64,000 nucleotides of DNA from Flavobacterium sp. N2270 (GTDB lineage Bacteria; Bacteroidota; Bacteroidia; Flavobacteriales; Flavobacteriaceae). The notes under the pieces were generated by a model, which made no database searches, was not told the origin of the DNA, and saw only the letters and a list, made by a program, of their open reading frames with translations. The position numbers and the translations under genes are program-made. Location of the stretch: NCBI RefSeq assembly GCF_025947225.1, contig NZ_CP110005.1:1364001-1428000 (forward strand). Direction: 5' to 3'. Of this stretch, positions 26,435-35,544 are shown in pieces. Numbering within the stretch: the first letter of the stretch is position 1; every line of letters starts with the position of its first letter.

Positions 26435-26773
26435 TTAGTTGCTTTTCGTTTCTTGGTCTTCTTCAAATTCAATAAGATAAATATCTTCATTTTCGCGTTT
26501 CATAAAATATTTTTCACGAGCATATTTTTCAATTTGATCACTGTTTTTAAGATGTTTAATCTTTAAACTGTCTTTTTTAATTTCATTAATATAATATTGC
26601 TTATTGGTTTCTAATTCATCGATTTCTTTATCTAAAATTCTATGTTCTAAATATGAGTAGTTATCAAGAAAAATCATCCAAACAGAAAATAATACCAAGA
26701 CTAAAATGTATCTATTGCCTAGAAATTTTAGAAAAGGGAATTTAGTTAAAATATTTTGAAATCGTTTTTTCAA
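26435..26773 (-). CDS. FtsB/DivIC-like septum formation initiator protein
   Basis: 112 residues: a short cytoplasmic part, one membrane helix (22-37) and a periplasmic coiled coil (about 43-80, DKEIDELETNKQYYINEIKKD), then YAREKYFMKRENEDIYLIEF, which is the FtsB/DivIC signature. It would bridge FtsL and FtsQ at the division site. It begins immediately after the uridine kinase stop. Confidence 0.88.
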   Translation of the reverse strand: MKKRFQNILTKFPFLKFLGNRYILVLVLFSVWMIFLDNYSYLEHRILDKEIDELETNKQYYINEIKKDSLKIKHLKNSDQIEKYAREKYFMKRENEDIYLIEFEEDQETKSN

Positions 26774-27382
26774 TTACACTAATCTTTGGTTAATTACTGC
26801 TCTAACTACATCAATAGCAACAGTATTGTATTTATCATTTGGAATTATGATATCGGCATATGCTTTTGTAGGTTCAATAAATTGCTGATGCATAGGCTTT
26901 AAAGTGTTTTGATAACGACCTAAAACCTCTTCCATATCTCTACCTCTTTCTGCTATATCTCTTTTTAATCTTCTTATTAAACGTTCGTCAGAATCTGCAT
27001 GAACAAACACTTTAATGTCGAACATATCTCTTAATTCAGGATTGGTAAGGATTAAAATTCCTTCAACAATCATTACCTTTCTAGGATGAGTAATGATGCA
27101 ATCATCAGTTCTATCATGAGTTACAAAAGAGTAAACGGGCTGTTCAATAGTTTTACCTGCTTTTAAATCTTTTAAATGCGCTACTAATAAATCAAAATCA
27201 ATAGCTCTAGGATGGTCAAAATTTATTTTTGTACGTTCTTCGTAACTTAAATGATGTGTTTCTTTATAGTAAGAGTCTTGAGATATAATTCCTACTTCCG
27301 TTGCGGGTAATTCGTTCATAATTTGGTGAACTACTGTTGTTTTTCCACTTCCAGTACCTCCGGCAATTCCAATGATTAACAT
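26774..27382 (-). CDS. udk: Uridine/cytidine kinase
   Basis: Pyrimidine salvage kinase that phosphorylates uridine and cytidine. 202 residues from MLIIGIAGGTGSGKTT, with the P-loop at 8-15; ISQDSYYK, NFDHPRAID and the lid segment RLIRRLKRDIAERGRD are typical. The frame is open to an ATG at 27412, but the TAAATTTG promoter box (27400-27407) lies inside that extension, so 27382 is preferred. Confidence 0.95.
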   Translation of the reverse strand: MLIIGIAGGTGSGKTTVVHQIMNELPATEVGIISQDSYYKETHHLSYEERTKINFDHPRAIDFDLLVAHLKDLKAGKTIEQPVYSFVTHDRTDDCIITHPRKVMIVEGILILTNPELRDMFDIKVFVHADSDERLIRRLKRDIAERGRDMEEVLGRYQNTLKPMHQQFIEPTKAYADIIIPNDKYNTVAIDVVRAVINQRLV

Positions 27383-27399
27383 AGTTGTATTATTTTTGA

Positions 27400-27407
27400 C
27401 AAATTTA
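27400..27407 (-). promoter_or_regulatory. Probable -7 promoter element of udk
   Basis: The minus-strand sequence TAAATTTG matches TAnnTTTG and lies 17 bases before the preferred udk ATG at 27382. It decides between two possible starts. Confidence 0.5.
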
Positions 27408-27464
27408 ATCATTTTGTATTTAATTATGGATGATATTTTTTTCTAAAAAAAACAACTTAATAAT

Positions 27465-27494
27465 TTGTAGATGTAATTTATAGCAGTATATTTG
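27465..27494 (+). promoter_or_regulatory. Promoter of tRNA-Pro
   Basis: TTG (27465-27467), 19 bases, then TATATTTG (27487-27494): an exact fit to the Bacteroidota TTG-N19-TAnnTTTG promoter. The mature tRNA begins 12 bases later. Confidence 0.8.
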
Positions 27495-27506
27495 CACTCG
27501 CTAATA

Positions 27507-27581
27507 CGGGGTGTAGCGTAGCCCGGTTATCGCGCCTGCTTTGGGAGCAGGAGGTCGCAGGTTCGAATCCTGCCACCCCGA
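27507..27581 (+). tRNA. tRNA-Pro (anticodon TGG)
   Basis: A full cloverleaf: acceptor CGGGGTG paired with CACCCCG, anticodon stem CCTGC/GCAGG with loop TTTGGGA giving anticodon TGG (27542-27544), and T-arm GCAGG TTCGAAT CCTGC. The discriminator base is A; CCA is not encoded. A promoter and a terminator flank it, so it is a single-gene unit. Confidence 0.97.
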
Positions 27582-27582
27582 C

Positions 27583-27615
27583 AAAAGTCTTGCATTAATT
27601 TGTAAGACTTTTTCT
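27583..27615 (+). terminator. Terminator of tRNA-Pro
   Basis: A 12-bp stem (AAAAGTCTTGCA at 27583-27594 with TGTAAGACTTTT at 27601-27612, one G-T pair) and a 6-base loop, followed by T-rich sequence. Confidence 0.88.
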
Positions 27616-27744
27616 TTTTTATATCATTTTCTCTTTTTATATTAATTCTTTTTAATTAGTAAAAATAAAATGATACATTTCAGTTTTCTAAAAAATATTT
27701 ATTTAATGTATTGTGATTTTAAATAAATAGTAAATAGTAATTAC

Positions 27745-29934
27745 ATGAATACAATCAATAAGTTTTTTCTTCTTTTTTTCTTTCTTTTTTCTTTTTCATA
27801 TGTTACATATGCTCAAAATAGAGTTATAGATAGTTTAAAAATAGAATTAAAAAATCATAAAGCGAAAGATACAATTCGTGTTAAACTGTTAAACCATTTA
27901 GCGTTTCATAATTACAGAAATAATCCGCCACAAGCTTTTAAATATATTAAAGAATCATTTGCTTTAGCTCAAGAAATTAAATCTGATAAAAGTATTGCGC
28001 ATTGTTTTTACATAAATGCAATTATTTATACCGAACAAGCTAATTTTTTAGAAGCAATTAAAAATTACCAACAAGCATTACAGCTTTACACTTTACTGAA
28101 TGATTTAAAAGGTTTAGAAAAATGTAAAAATGCATTAGGTGTTTTGTATTCTTATAAAGGAGACTATAATCTTTCTTTAAAAAGTTATGAAGAAGGAAAA
28201 GCAATTGCCGTAAAATTAGGAGATAAGAAGGGAATTAATAAATATTTGTATAATATTGGAAATGTTTATTTGAATACTGGGGATTATCAAAAAGCAAAAG
28301 AGAATTTTAATGAATCTTTAAAAATAAATAAAAAAGAAAATGATTCTCTAGGGATGTTTAGTAATCTAAATTCTATTGCAAGTGTTTATTATGAGCAAGG
28401 AAATTATCCATTGTCATTAAATTACTTTAATCAATCTTTGTATGTTGCTCAAAAAATTAAAGATTCAATAGGTATATTTAGATCATACAATAATATAGGA
28501 AATGTATATAGATTGCAAGGCTTAAAAGATAAAGCGCTACTATACTACAACAAAGCATTAGCAATTAGAGCTGCAAGTTTTAATGTTAAAAATATAACGG
28601 CTTTAAAAAACAATATTGCAGGAATTTTTTACGATAAGAACGATTTTAAAAGTGCAGAAAAATATTATTTAGAGTCTATAGTTCTAAGCAAGGAAATTGA
28701 TGATAAAGTGAATTTAACTACTGCTTTAAATGGGCTTGGTTTTGTATACTTAGGTGCTAAAAAACACGATAAAGCATTGAAATATTTTGAAGAAGCTCGA
28801 TTGGAAAATGCGCTTGATTATACTTCTTATGATTTATTAGATTCTTATCAAGGTTTGGCTGAAACCTATTTTGATATAAAAAAATATGATTTAGCTTTAA
28901 CTAACGCCAATAAATTAGTTAAACTGGCAAAAGAAAATAATATACTTTCTCATAAAAAAAACGCATATAATATACTCTATAGAATCTATAAAACTAAAGG
29001 CGATTATAAAAATGCATTTGAAAGCCATGAACAATATAAAATTATAAGTGATAGTCTTTTAAATGAAGATAATATTAAAAAAATTGCAGAAATAGAATAC
29101 GAATATAAATACAAGAACAAACTAGAAAATGCTGCAAAAAGGGAAACAAAACTAACCAAGACAGTAAAAACAACGGCACAAGATTTAGAAAAATCACAGC
29201 GCAATTTATTATTGGGTATTATTACATTTTTAGCAGTTGCAATGGTATTAGGAAGTATTATTTTCTTTTTAAAACTAAGAAATTCTAAAGCAAAAACGCA
29301 AAACATAATTACAGAACAAAAACTTTTGCGAACACAAATGACACCCCATTTTATATTTAATTCCTTGTCTGTGTTACAAGGCATGATTCTAAACAAAGAA
29401 GAATCTAAGTCGGTGAGTTATTTGTCAAAATTTTCAAAATTACTTCGTATTACACTAGAAAATTCAAGAGATAAAACGGTTTTATTAAGTCAAGAGTTAG
29501 AAGCGGTTGATAATTATTTATCACTTCAAAATATTGAAAATGAGAAAATTAATTTTAAACTTGTAGTGGATCAATCTATTCAATCCAATAAAATAAAAGT
29601 TCCCCCAATGCTTATTCAACCGTTTGTTGAAAATGCAATTGAACATGCTTTTAAAAATCAGAAAGAAGCTTGTGAAATTGAAATTAATCTTACTCTAGTT
29701 AATTCAAAATTGACGTGTACTATTTTAGACAACGGAATAGGTATTGATTTGAGTGAGCGAAATCAAAATCAAAATAAAAAATCATTGGCAACAAAAATTA
29801 CTTCAGAACGTTTACAATATTTGTCAAAAGATTTTAATATGAAAGGTTCTATTACTATTGAAGATAGAAGTAAATATAACGAAAAAGGCACAAAAGTAAC
29901 CATTCAAATACCTTTTTTAAAACAAGAAGCATAA
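27745..29934 (+). CDS. TPR-containing sensor histidine kinase of the LytS/YehU type
   Basis: 729 residues. A signal peptide (to about 24, TYAQN) is followed by about ten TPR units (30-440), a coiled stretch, one membrane helix (about 486-510) and a His_kinase/HATPase module. The phosphorylated histidine is His535 in QMTPHFIFNS; FVENAIEHAF and the DNGIGID motif form the ATP site. The periplasmic TPR domain presumably binds a protein or peptide. It overlaps the response regulator start by one base, so they form a two-component pair. Confidence 0.93.
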   Translation: MNTINKFFLLFFFLFSFSYVTYAQNRVIDSLKIELKNHKAKDTIRVKLLNHLAFHNYRNNPPQAFKYIKESFALAQEIKSDKSIAHCFYINAIIYTEQANFLEAIKNYQQALQLYTLLNDLKGLEKCKNALGVLYSYKGDYNLSLKSYEEGKAIAVKLGDKKGINKYLYNIGNVYLNTGDYQKAKENFNESLKINKKENDSLGMFSNLNSIASVYYEQGNYPLSLNYFNQSLYVAQKIKDSIGIFRSYNNIGNVYRLQGLKDKALLYYNKALAIRAASFNVKNITALKNNIAGIFYDKNDFKSAEKYYLESIVLSKEIDDKVNLTTALNGLGFVYLGAKKHDKALKYFEEARLENALDYTSYDLLDSYQGLAETYFDIKKYDLALTNANKLVKLAKENNILSHKKNAYNILYRIYKTKGDYKNAFESHEQYKIISDSLLNEDNIKKIAEIEYEYKYKNKLENAAKRETKLTKTVKTTAQDLEKSQRNLLLGIITFLAVAMVLGSIIFFLKLRNSKAKTQNIITEQKLLRTQMTPHFIFNSLSVLQGMILNKEESKSVSYLSKFSKLLRITLENSRDKTVLLSQELEAVDNYLSLQNIENEKINFKLVVDQSIQSNKIKVPPMLIQPFVENAIEHAFKNQKEACEIEINLTLVNSKLTCTILDNGIGIDLSERNQNQNKKSLATKITSERLQYLSKDFNMKGSITIEDRSKYNEKGTKVTIQIPFLKQEA

Positions 29935-30671
29935 TGAAATCAATTATAGTTGAAGATAAAGAATACATTAGAAAAGGATTAATTAGTCTTATTTCTAGTA
30001 TTGATGCTGATATTGAAATAATAGGCGAATGCGAATCGGTTCAAGAAGCTTTAATAGTTGCGAAAACGTGTAAACCTGAATTGGTTTTTTTAGATATTAA
30101 TTTATCTGATGGAACCGCTTTTGACTTTTTAGAAAAAATAGATGTTATCGATTTTAAAATTATTTTCATAACGGCTTATGAAGAATATGCTTTAAAAGCC
30201 TTAAAAATTGGGGCAGTTGATTATTTACTAAAACCAGTCGATGTAGAAGAACTTAAAATGGCTTTAGAAAAAGTAGCTAAATTAACTGCTGCCGATCAAA
30301 AAAATCAAATAGTAAAGGCAAAACAAGTATTTAATAATGAAGGCAATCATTTGATTTTGTCTTTTCAAGACAGTTACCAAGTAATCAATTTAGACGAATT
30401 AATTTACTGTGAATCCGATAAAGGATATACCACTTTTTATTGTAGCGATGGTAACAAATATTTAGTTTCCAAAACACTAAAAGATTTTGAAGAACGCTTA
30501 TTAGAAGCAAATTTTCAACGACCACATCAATCGTTTATGATTAATATGAAGTTTGTCGATAAATATGATAAATCAGGTACCATTTATTTGAAAAACGGAA
30601 CTAAAATACCTGTGTCTTCTCGAAAAAAAGAAAGCTTCCTGTCTTCATTATTCAATTGGAATAAAAAATAA
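29934..30671 (+). CDS. LytTR-family response regulator
   Basis: 245 residues: a receiver domain with phospho-acceptor Asp54 (LVFLDINLSDG) and conserved TAYEEYALKALK and LLKPVD, followed by a LytTR DNA-binding domain (about 140-240, with the typical FQRPHQSFMINMKFV). It is the partner of the upstream kinase. A 9-12-9 bp direct repeat just downstream, in front of two lipoprotein genes, is a plausible binding site. Confidence 0.95.
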   Translation: MKSIIVEDKEYIRKGLISLISSIDADIEIIGECESVQEALIVAKTCKPELVFLDINLSDGTAFDFLEKIDVIDFKIIFITAYEEYALKALKIGAVDYLLKPVDVEELKMALEKVAKLTAADQKNQIVKAKQVFNNEGNHLILSFQDSYQVINLDELIYCESDKGYTTFYCSDGNKYLVSKTLKDFEERLLEANFQRPHQSFMINMKFVDKYDKSGTIYLKNGTKIPVSSRKKESFLSSLFNWNKK

Positions 30672-30709
30672 CCTTCATTTTTTTAAATCAAATTTTCAGT
30701 AAGCTTTAA

Positions 30710-30739
30710 CGAATATCGATTGGTAGTAATCGAATATTG
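30710..30739 (+). promoter_or_regulatory. Candidate LytTR binding site (9-12-9 direct repeat)
   Basis: CGAATATCG (30710-30718) and CGAATATTG (30731-30739) are direct repeats of 9 bp separated by 12 bp, the geometry known for LytTR regulators such as AgrA. A TACCTTTA sequence at 30771-30778 could be the -7 element, putting the repeats just upstream of the -33 region. The same stretch can also be read as an imperfect inverted repeat (30712-30738). Confidence 0.5.
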
Positions 30740-30803
30740 GTTAGGTGTTTCATAGTGTATTTTCAAAAATTACCTTTAACTATTAATCGTTAAAAAAAAC
30801 ATT

Positions 30804-31457
30804 ATGAAAATTAAAAATTTAACACTGTCAATTTTATTAATTTCCTTACTATCATTAAGTTGTAGTAGTGATGATGAAGGAACTCCTAAAACTTTAGTAA
30901 ACTATACGGTAACTATACAATCAGACGCTACTACTGGAAAAGATGCATTTCTTGGTTCTGCTGCACCAGATACAAATTATGGTAATCATACAGATTTTAT
31001 GTCAAATAAATTTAGTTCAGGAGCAGTAAGAAGTCTAATTCGTTTTGATTTTTCCAGCATACCAACTGATGCTATTGTAAATAGTGTGCATGCCTCTTTT
31101 TATTCCTATGCTTCTCCAAGTAATGGTAGTAACTTTATAGGAAAAGGAGAAAGTTATTTACAAAAAGTTGATGCTGCTTGGGATGAAACTACAGTAACTT
31201 GGAACAATCAGCCAACAAGTTCAATAGATAACCAAGTGTATCTAGCAAATGCTGCAAGCGCTGTTCAAGATTATTTAGATCTTGATATTACGGCAACTGC
31301 TGCAGGAATGATAAATGATCCTGCTACAAACCACGGTTATGTTCTTAGACTTGTTGATGAAACTGTAAGTAATAATAAATTAATCTTTGGGTCAAGTGAT
31401 AATACAAATGCTAGTTTGCATCCAAAAGTTGTGGTAGAATATTCGGTTTATGAGTAA
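30804..31457 (+). CDS. DNRLRE-domain lipoprotein, probably surface exposed
   Basis: 217 residues. A lipobox ending at Cys20 (LSLSC) is followed by SSDDE, similar to the acidic export signal of surface lipoproteins in flavobacteria. The rest is a DNRLRE beta domain: DAFLGSAAPDTNYGNH, RSLIRFDFSSIP, then VDAAWDETTVTWNNQP. Such domains occur in extracellular adhesins and enzymes. It follows the two-component pair and the candidate LytTR site and precedes a second lipoprotein by 19 bases. Confidence 0.88.
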   Translation: MKIKNLTLSILLISLLSLSCSSDDEGTPKTLVNYTVTIQSDATTGKDAFLGSAAPDTNYGNHTDFMSNKFSSGAVRSLIRFDFSSIPTDAIVNSVHASFYSYASPSNGSNFIGKGESYLQKVDAAWDETTVTWNNQPTSSIDNQVYLANAASAVQDYLDLDITATAAGMINDPATNHGYVLRLVDETVSNNKLIFGSSDNTNASLHPKVVVEYSVYE

Positions 31458-31476
31458 AAGAAATTAAAAAAATATC

Positions 31477-32337
31477 ATGAAAAAAGTAATTAAAAAAAGC
31501 TATTTAGTAGCTGCAGTTTTATTAGCAACAATAGTAAGCTGCAATAGCGATGATGATACATCAGCAACTCCAATTAATATAGAAAATTTAGAAGTAACAA
31601 TCGATGAAAACCCAACAAATGGTCAAATTATTGGTACAGTTCAAAGTAATAGTAATGATGCGTTAACCTATAATATTACAACGCAAACACCAGCAGGAGC
31701 CTTGAGTATTAATGCTGCTACAGGAGAATTATTAGTAGCAGATGCTTCCTTTTTTGACTACGAAGTAAATCCTACAATAACTGCAACTATTTCTGTTTTA
31801 GAGGCAACAAATTCAGGAACGGTAACGATTAATCTTAATGACTTAAATGAAGTGGGTGAATATAAATTTGGAGGAGTGATTTTTTGGGTAAATCTTTTGG
31901 GTAATGAAGGATATTCTGTGGCTATGGATAACCAAAGTGCTGCTGCTCCTTATGGATGTTTGCATACAGCTACAGGTGCTACAGCTACAGCTATTGGAAC
32001 TGGTCAAGCTAATACTAATGCTATTCTATCTATTTGTACAACATCTGGGACAGCTGCAGATTTGGTAGATAATTTGAATACTAATGGGTATGATGATTGG
32101 TTTTTGCCAAGTCAAGATGAAATGAGAGAAATTATGAATAATATGATTATAATTAATACAACTCTAACAAATAACGGAGGAGCTGCTTTCTCAGTCGCTA
32201 ATGCAAATTATTGGACTTCTACCGAGTCTACAGCTGCTGAAGCTAGAGTATATAATTTTACAAATGATTGGTTTCCTACTGATTATAAATCTAATCTTCA
32301 TCCAGTTAGAGCTGTAAGAGCTTGGTCAGATTTTTAA
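31477..32337 (+). CDS. Cadherin-like/DUF1566 lipoprotein, probably surface exposed
   Basis: 286 residues. Lipobox Cys22 (TIVSC) followed by NSDDDTS. A cadherin-like repeat spans about 35-125 (VTIDENPTNGQIIGTV, ending TVTINLNDLNE) and a DUF1566 domain about 128-286 (GEYKFGGVIFWV, DDWFLPSQDEMREI, YWTSTES, HPVRAVRAW). DUF1566 is common in surface proteins of unknown activity. It is probably co-transcribed with the DNRLRE lipoprotein gene. Confidence 0.87.
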   Translation: MKKVIKKSYLVAAVLLATIVSCNSDDDTSATPINIENLEVTIDENPTNGQIIGTVQSNSNDALTYNITTQTPAGALSINAATGELLVADASFFDYEVNPTITATISVLEATNSGTVTINLNDLNEVGEYKFGGVIFWVNLLGNEGYSVAMDNQSAAAPYGCLHTATGATATAIGTGQANTNAILSICTTSGTAADLVDNLNTNGYDDWFLPSQDEMREIMNNMIIINTTLTNNGGAAFSVANANYWTSTESTAAEARVYNFTNDWFPTDYKSNLHPVRAVRAWSDF

Positions 32338-32422
32338 TTCATTCACGAAAAAATAGTTTAACCGATCAAATTTGTTATTTTTATAAAAATAACAGCCAAA
32401 ATAAACATTAAACTTTAAACCA

Positions 32423-32809
32423 ATGGAAAAATTAATTACAATTAAAAGCGAGTTCAATTCATTAGACTTACTTAACGATTTTTTAAAAAAAGAAAACACA
32501 TTTGAGTCTTCTAAAGAATATGATAGTTGGGATGTAAGAACAGATGCAAATGGACAAATGGAACAATGCCTTATCATTAAAAAAAGTGCAATGCATGGAA
32601 TGAAAGTTTATTTTCAAAAAGACAATACTTTGAAGTTAGATTACATTATTCCTAATAAATTGATGAATGCTTATTTTGGAAAAAGTCAAAAAAGTCATCA
32701 AAATATACTTGAAATAGTTACAGGAAAAATAAAAGAAACAGTACTTGCGCCCGCTCAAAAAAAAGCTTTTCAAGAAATGGAACAAGTGTTTAATAAAATT
32801 ACCGCTTAA
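32423..32809 (+). CDS. Hypothetical protein, first of a run of unknown small genes
   Basis: 128 residues, no signal peptide or membrane helix, so cytosolic. I do not recognise a domain. The N-terminal part (EFNSLDLLNDFLKKENTFES) and basic central strands (IIKKSAMHGMKVYF) suggest an alpha/beta protein. The stop overlaps the next start by one base, showing tight coupling. ATG at 32423 is the only reasonable start. Confidence 0.65.
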   Translation: MEKLITIKSEFNSLDLLNDFLKKENTFESSKEYDSWDVRTDANGQMEQCLIIKKSAMHGMKVYFQKDNTLKLDYIIPNKLMNAYFGKSQKSHQNILEIVTGKIKETVLAPAQKKAFQEMEQVFNKITA

Positions 32810-33195
32810 TGAAGTATTTATTATTTTTTGTATTGTTTTTAACTTCTATTAGTAGTTTTTCACAAGAAGATTGGGTGAAAACAGAAGGAACAATTACTGA
32901 AATTACAATTCATAGCGGTAGGAAAACTAGAGAAACAGCTGTTGTAAAGTTTAATTTAGAAGATGGAACAGAACAATTAGGCAATGTGGAGCTTTTTAGA
33001 ATTCCGTTTATAGGAAGTATGAAATCTGTTGGGGATACAGTTGCTGTTAATTATAACAAAAAGAATCCTGTTCTTTTAGAAACTGTTTTTGGTAAGTTTC
33101 TTTCTAGTTACGGTATGTATATATTAATATTTTTAGGAATTATTTTTTCAATAAAACCTTTTCTTACTAAAAAAGCGCAGTCTGCTGATAAATAA
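32809..33195 (+). CDS. DUF3592-like membrane protein
   Basis: 128 residues: signal peptide or helix 1-19 (SISSFSQ), a small beta domain with VKTEGTITEITIH ... GDTVAVNYNKKNP (the DUF3592 pattern), and a C-terminal membrane helix (about 104-119). Function unknown. It starts at the last base of the preceding stop codon. Confidence 0.68.
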   Translation: MKYLLFFVLFLTSISSFSQEDWVKTEGTITEITIHSGRKTRETAVVKFNLEDGTEQLGNVELFRIPFIGSMKSVGDTVAVNYNKKNPVLLETVFGKFLSSYGMYILIFLGIIFSIKPFLTKKAQSADK

Positions 33196-33234
33196 AACTA
33201 ATATAAGGCAGTTAAGAATTCTAAAAATGTAGTT

Positions 33235-33576
33235 ATGAGTATTTTAAAAAGATTTTTATTTTACTTTACTTGGGCATTAGTAGCATTTTTAGCTGCTTTT
33301 ATATATATGCGAATTATTTTAGGTCCTAAGCCAGAATCAACATCTGTTTTAATGACAATGTTTAGTCTGTTTTACGATTATGCTTTTCTCCATATTGGAT
33401 TAATAATTGGAAGTATAATTACATTATTATTTATACTAATTGATGTTCTTTACTTAAAGGGAAAACTAAAATTTGGTATGAAATCTTTATTTATACGTTT
33501 CTTTATTCTTATTTTTATAACTGTTATTGTTGCATTCATTCATTATTTATTAGAAAAAGTTATTGATGTTATTTAA
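33235..33576 (+). CDS. Hypothetical integral membrane protein
   Basis: 113 residues with about three hydrophobic helices (8-27, 43-72, 85-105). No motif recognised. The next gene follows after 14 bases, in the same direction. Confidence 0.6.
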   Translation: MSILKRFLFYFTWALVAFLAAFIYMRIILGPKPESTSVLMTMFSLFYDYAFLHIGLIIGSIITLLFILIDVLYLKGKLKFGMKSLFIRFFILIFITVIVAFIHYLLEKVIDVI

Positions 33577-33590
33577 AAAAAACAATTAAA

Positions 33591-34220
33591 ATGAAATCAA
33601 CTTTAACTCTCCTATTGCTGCTTACTTCATTGTTTTCTTTTTCGCAAATTACAATTCCCAATGGATTTTCAGAAGTTACAAAAAGCCCATCGAATGGAAA
33701 AAAAATGGAAAAAATTTTTATGCTTTTTGATAATGATTCTATCAATGATACAGCAATTTTGGCTCAAGATAAATCAGAATTTTCAAGTTATAAATTACTA
33801 ATATTTTTATCTAACAAAAATAAAACCTACGAAATAAATTTAATCAGTTTGAATGATTTTAGTATTTATCCTCTACAAATAAAAGCAAGAAAAAATGTTA
33901 TTGAATTTGGTTATTTTGAAGATGGTACTGCTGCTTTCGGCCGATTTATAAAGTTAAGATACAATTCAAAAAAAGAGCAAATTCAAGTTATAGGATACGA
34001 TGTAGAATACAAATCTTCGCCTACAGAATATATTAATAAATCGTATAATTTAATTACAGGAGATTATATTGTTAAAAGAACCTATTATGAAGGAAGTAAA
34101 AAGATAAATACACAAAAATTTTCAGGGAAAAATGATTTCTTTAAAAATGTTGTTTTTATTGAAAATTTAAATGAAGAAATGATAATTAATTTAGATGACG
34201 TTGGCTGTAAATATGAATAA
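33591..34220 (+). CDS. Hypothetical secreted protein
   Basis: 209 residues with a signal peptide (1-19, LFSFSQ). The mature part is beta-rich and has MLFDNDSINDTAILAQDK, resembling the D-x-N-x-D calcium-site style of FG-GAP/VCBS-like proteins, as in the next gene. No catalytic motif. Function unknown. Confidence 0.65.
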   Translation: MKSTLTLLLLLTSLFSFSQITIPNGFSEVTKSPSNGKKMEKIFMLFDNDSINDTAILAQDKSEFSSYKLLIFLSNKNKTYEINLISLNDFSIYPLQIKARKNVIEFGYFEDGTAAFGRFIKLRYNSKKEQIQVIGYDVEYKSSPTEYINKSYNLITGDYIVKRTYYEGSKKINTQKFSGKNDFFKNVVFIENLNEEMIINLDDVGCKYE

Positions 34221-34256
34221 ATATGAATCCAATACAAAATACCTAATACAATTTAT

Positions 34257-34913
34257 ATGAAATATAATTTTTGGATAGCTGCCTTTATAATTTTTGGATA
34301 CTTCAGTAGTACAGCTCAACATAAAAATAGTACTGATTTTGTTCCTAAAGGTTATGTTATTTTTGATAAATCTTTTGGGGATTTAAATAAAGACGGACAA
34401 GAAGATTGTATTCTTATTATAAAAGGAACAAATAAAGACAATATTGTAATAAATAGATTCGACGAAAAAGTTGACCGTAACCGAAGGGGAATTATCATTT
34501 TATTTAAAACTCAAGAAAGTTATCAATTGGTAACAATGAATTATAATTGTTTTTTTTCTGAGAATGAAGATGGTGGTGTTTACTTTCCTCCAGAGCTTTT
34601 GGTAAAAGTAGAAAGAGGAAATTTAATTATTCATTATGCGCATGGACGATATGGATTTTGGCGTTATACTTTTAGGTATCAAGATGCAAACTTTAAATTA
34701 ATTGGGTATGATGAGAGTAGTGGAGGAATAGTTATAAGTAAAGAACTAAGTATTAACTTTCTAACCAAAAAGAAATTAATTAGAGAAAATACTAATGAAA
34801 ATGCAGTTGGCGGAGATGAGGTTTTTAAAGAAACTTGGAGTAAAATTGCAATAAATGAACTAATACTTCTATCAGAAATTAAAGATTTTGAAGAATTTCG
34901 TATCCCTTATTGA
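34257..34913 (+). CDS. Hypothetical secreted protein with DLNKDGQED motif
   Basis: 218 residues, signal peptide 1-20 (SSTAQ). The motif GDLNKDGQEDCILI (about 40-53) is the calcium-loop form seen in FG-GAP/VCBS repeats, but only once. IIHYAHGRYGFWRYTFRYQ and SINFLTKKKLIRENTNENA are family-specific; from memory this type is found in clusters of unknown genes in Bacteroidota, some near polymorphic toxins. Role unknown. Confidence 0.68.
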   Translation: MKYNFWIAAFIIFGYFSSTAQHKNSTDFVPKGYVIFDKSFGDLNKDGQEDCILIIKGTNKDNIVINRFDEKVDRNRRGIIILFKTQESYQLVTMNYNCFFSENEDGGVYFPPELLVKVERGNLIIHYAHGRYGFWRYTFRYQDANFKLIGYDESSGGIVISKELSINFLTKKKLIRENTNENAVGGDEVFKETWSKIAINELILLSEIKDFEEFRIPY

Positions 34914-34929
34914 TTAAACACAAAAAAAT

Positions 34930-35544
34930 ATGGAAGTAATACTAATACTTTTTCTTTTATTAATTGTATTCCTTTTTTTGTATTTCATTTTTAAGATAAT
35001 AAAATGGATTTTGAAAGACAAAACAAGAATTAAAGGGACTGCTACTTTAGCCGCTGTATCGGTTTTGTTAATACTTATAAATAAAGTGTTTTTTACAAAA
35101 ATGGAGTTTATTCAATCTAAAGCAATATCTAATTTATACATTGTTAAAAATCCAGTAGAACATAAAGATTCATTGCACAATGAATTGAAAAAAGTTGTTC
35201 TAAAAAAAGTGAATAATGAAGTTCTTAACCAAATTGAAAAGTATAAAAAAATAAACCCAAATGATTCAATTGTAGAATTGAAATACACTATTGATTTTTA
35301 TGAATATTCCAAAGGTTCAATGTTTATTCCTTTTGGTGATGCAGGAACTTATTATTTTATAGAACATGAAGAAGATCCTGGAGGATTTAGTGTTGAAGTT
35401 TTAGACATGTACACAAATTATCACATCGCATCATTTAATTTAAAATTTTGTAAGGATGATACAATTAATTATTTTGGAACAATAGATTATTATAATGGTT
35501 GGAAAATTATTAAAACAGATACATTAATTAATTTATGTAAATAA
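34930..35544 (+). CDS. Hypothetical membrane protein
   Basis: 204 residues: two N-terminal hydrophobic helices (about 2-27 and 40-58), then a domain of mixed strands outside the membrane (VELKYTIDFYEYSKGSMF ... NYFGTIDYYNGWKII). No known family recognised. Its stop is followed at once by the next ATG. Confidence 0.6.
   Translation: MEVILILFLLLIVFLFLYFIFKIIKWILKDKTRIKGTATLAAVSVLLILINKVFFTKMEFIQSKAISNLYIVKNPVEHKDSLHNELKKVVLKKVNNEVLNQIEKYKKINPNDSIVELKYTIDFYEYSKGSMFIPFGDAGTYYFIEHEEDPGGFSVEVLDMYTNYHIASFNLKFCKDDTINYFGTIDYYNGWKIIKTDTLINLCK

Noticed and set aside
27383..27412. A ten-residue extension of uridine kinase
   Set aside because: It overlaps the probable promoter box, and the family starts at MLIIGIAGG.
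32338..32422. A separate promoter region of special interest before the unknown cluster
   Set aside because: No box matching TAnnTTTG was found, so I could not support a promoter here.
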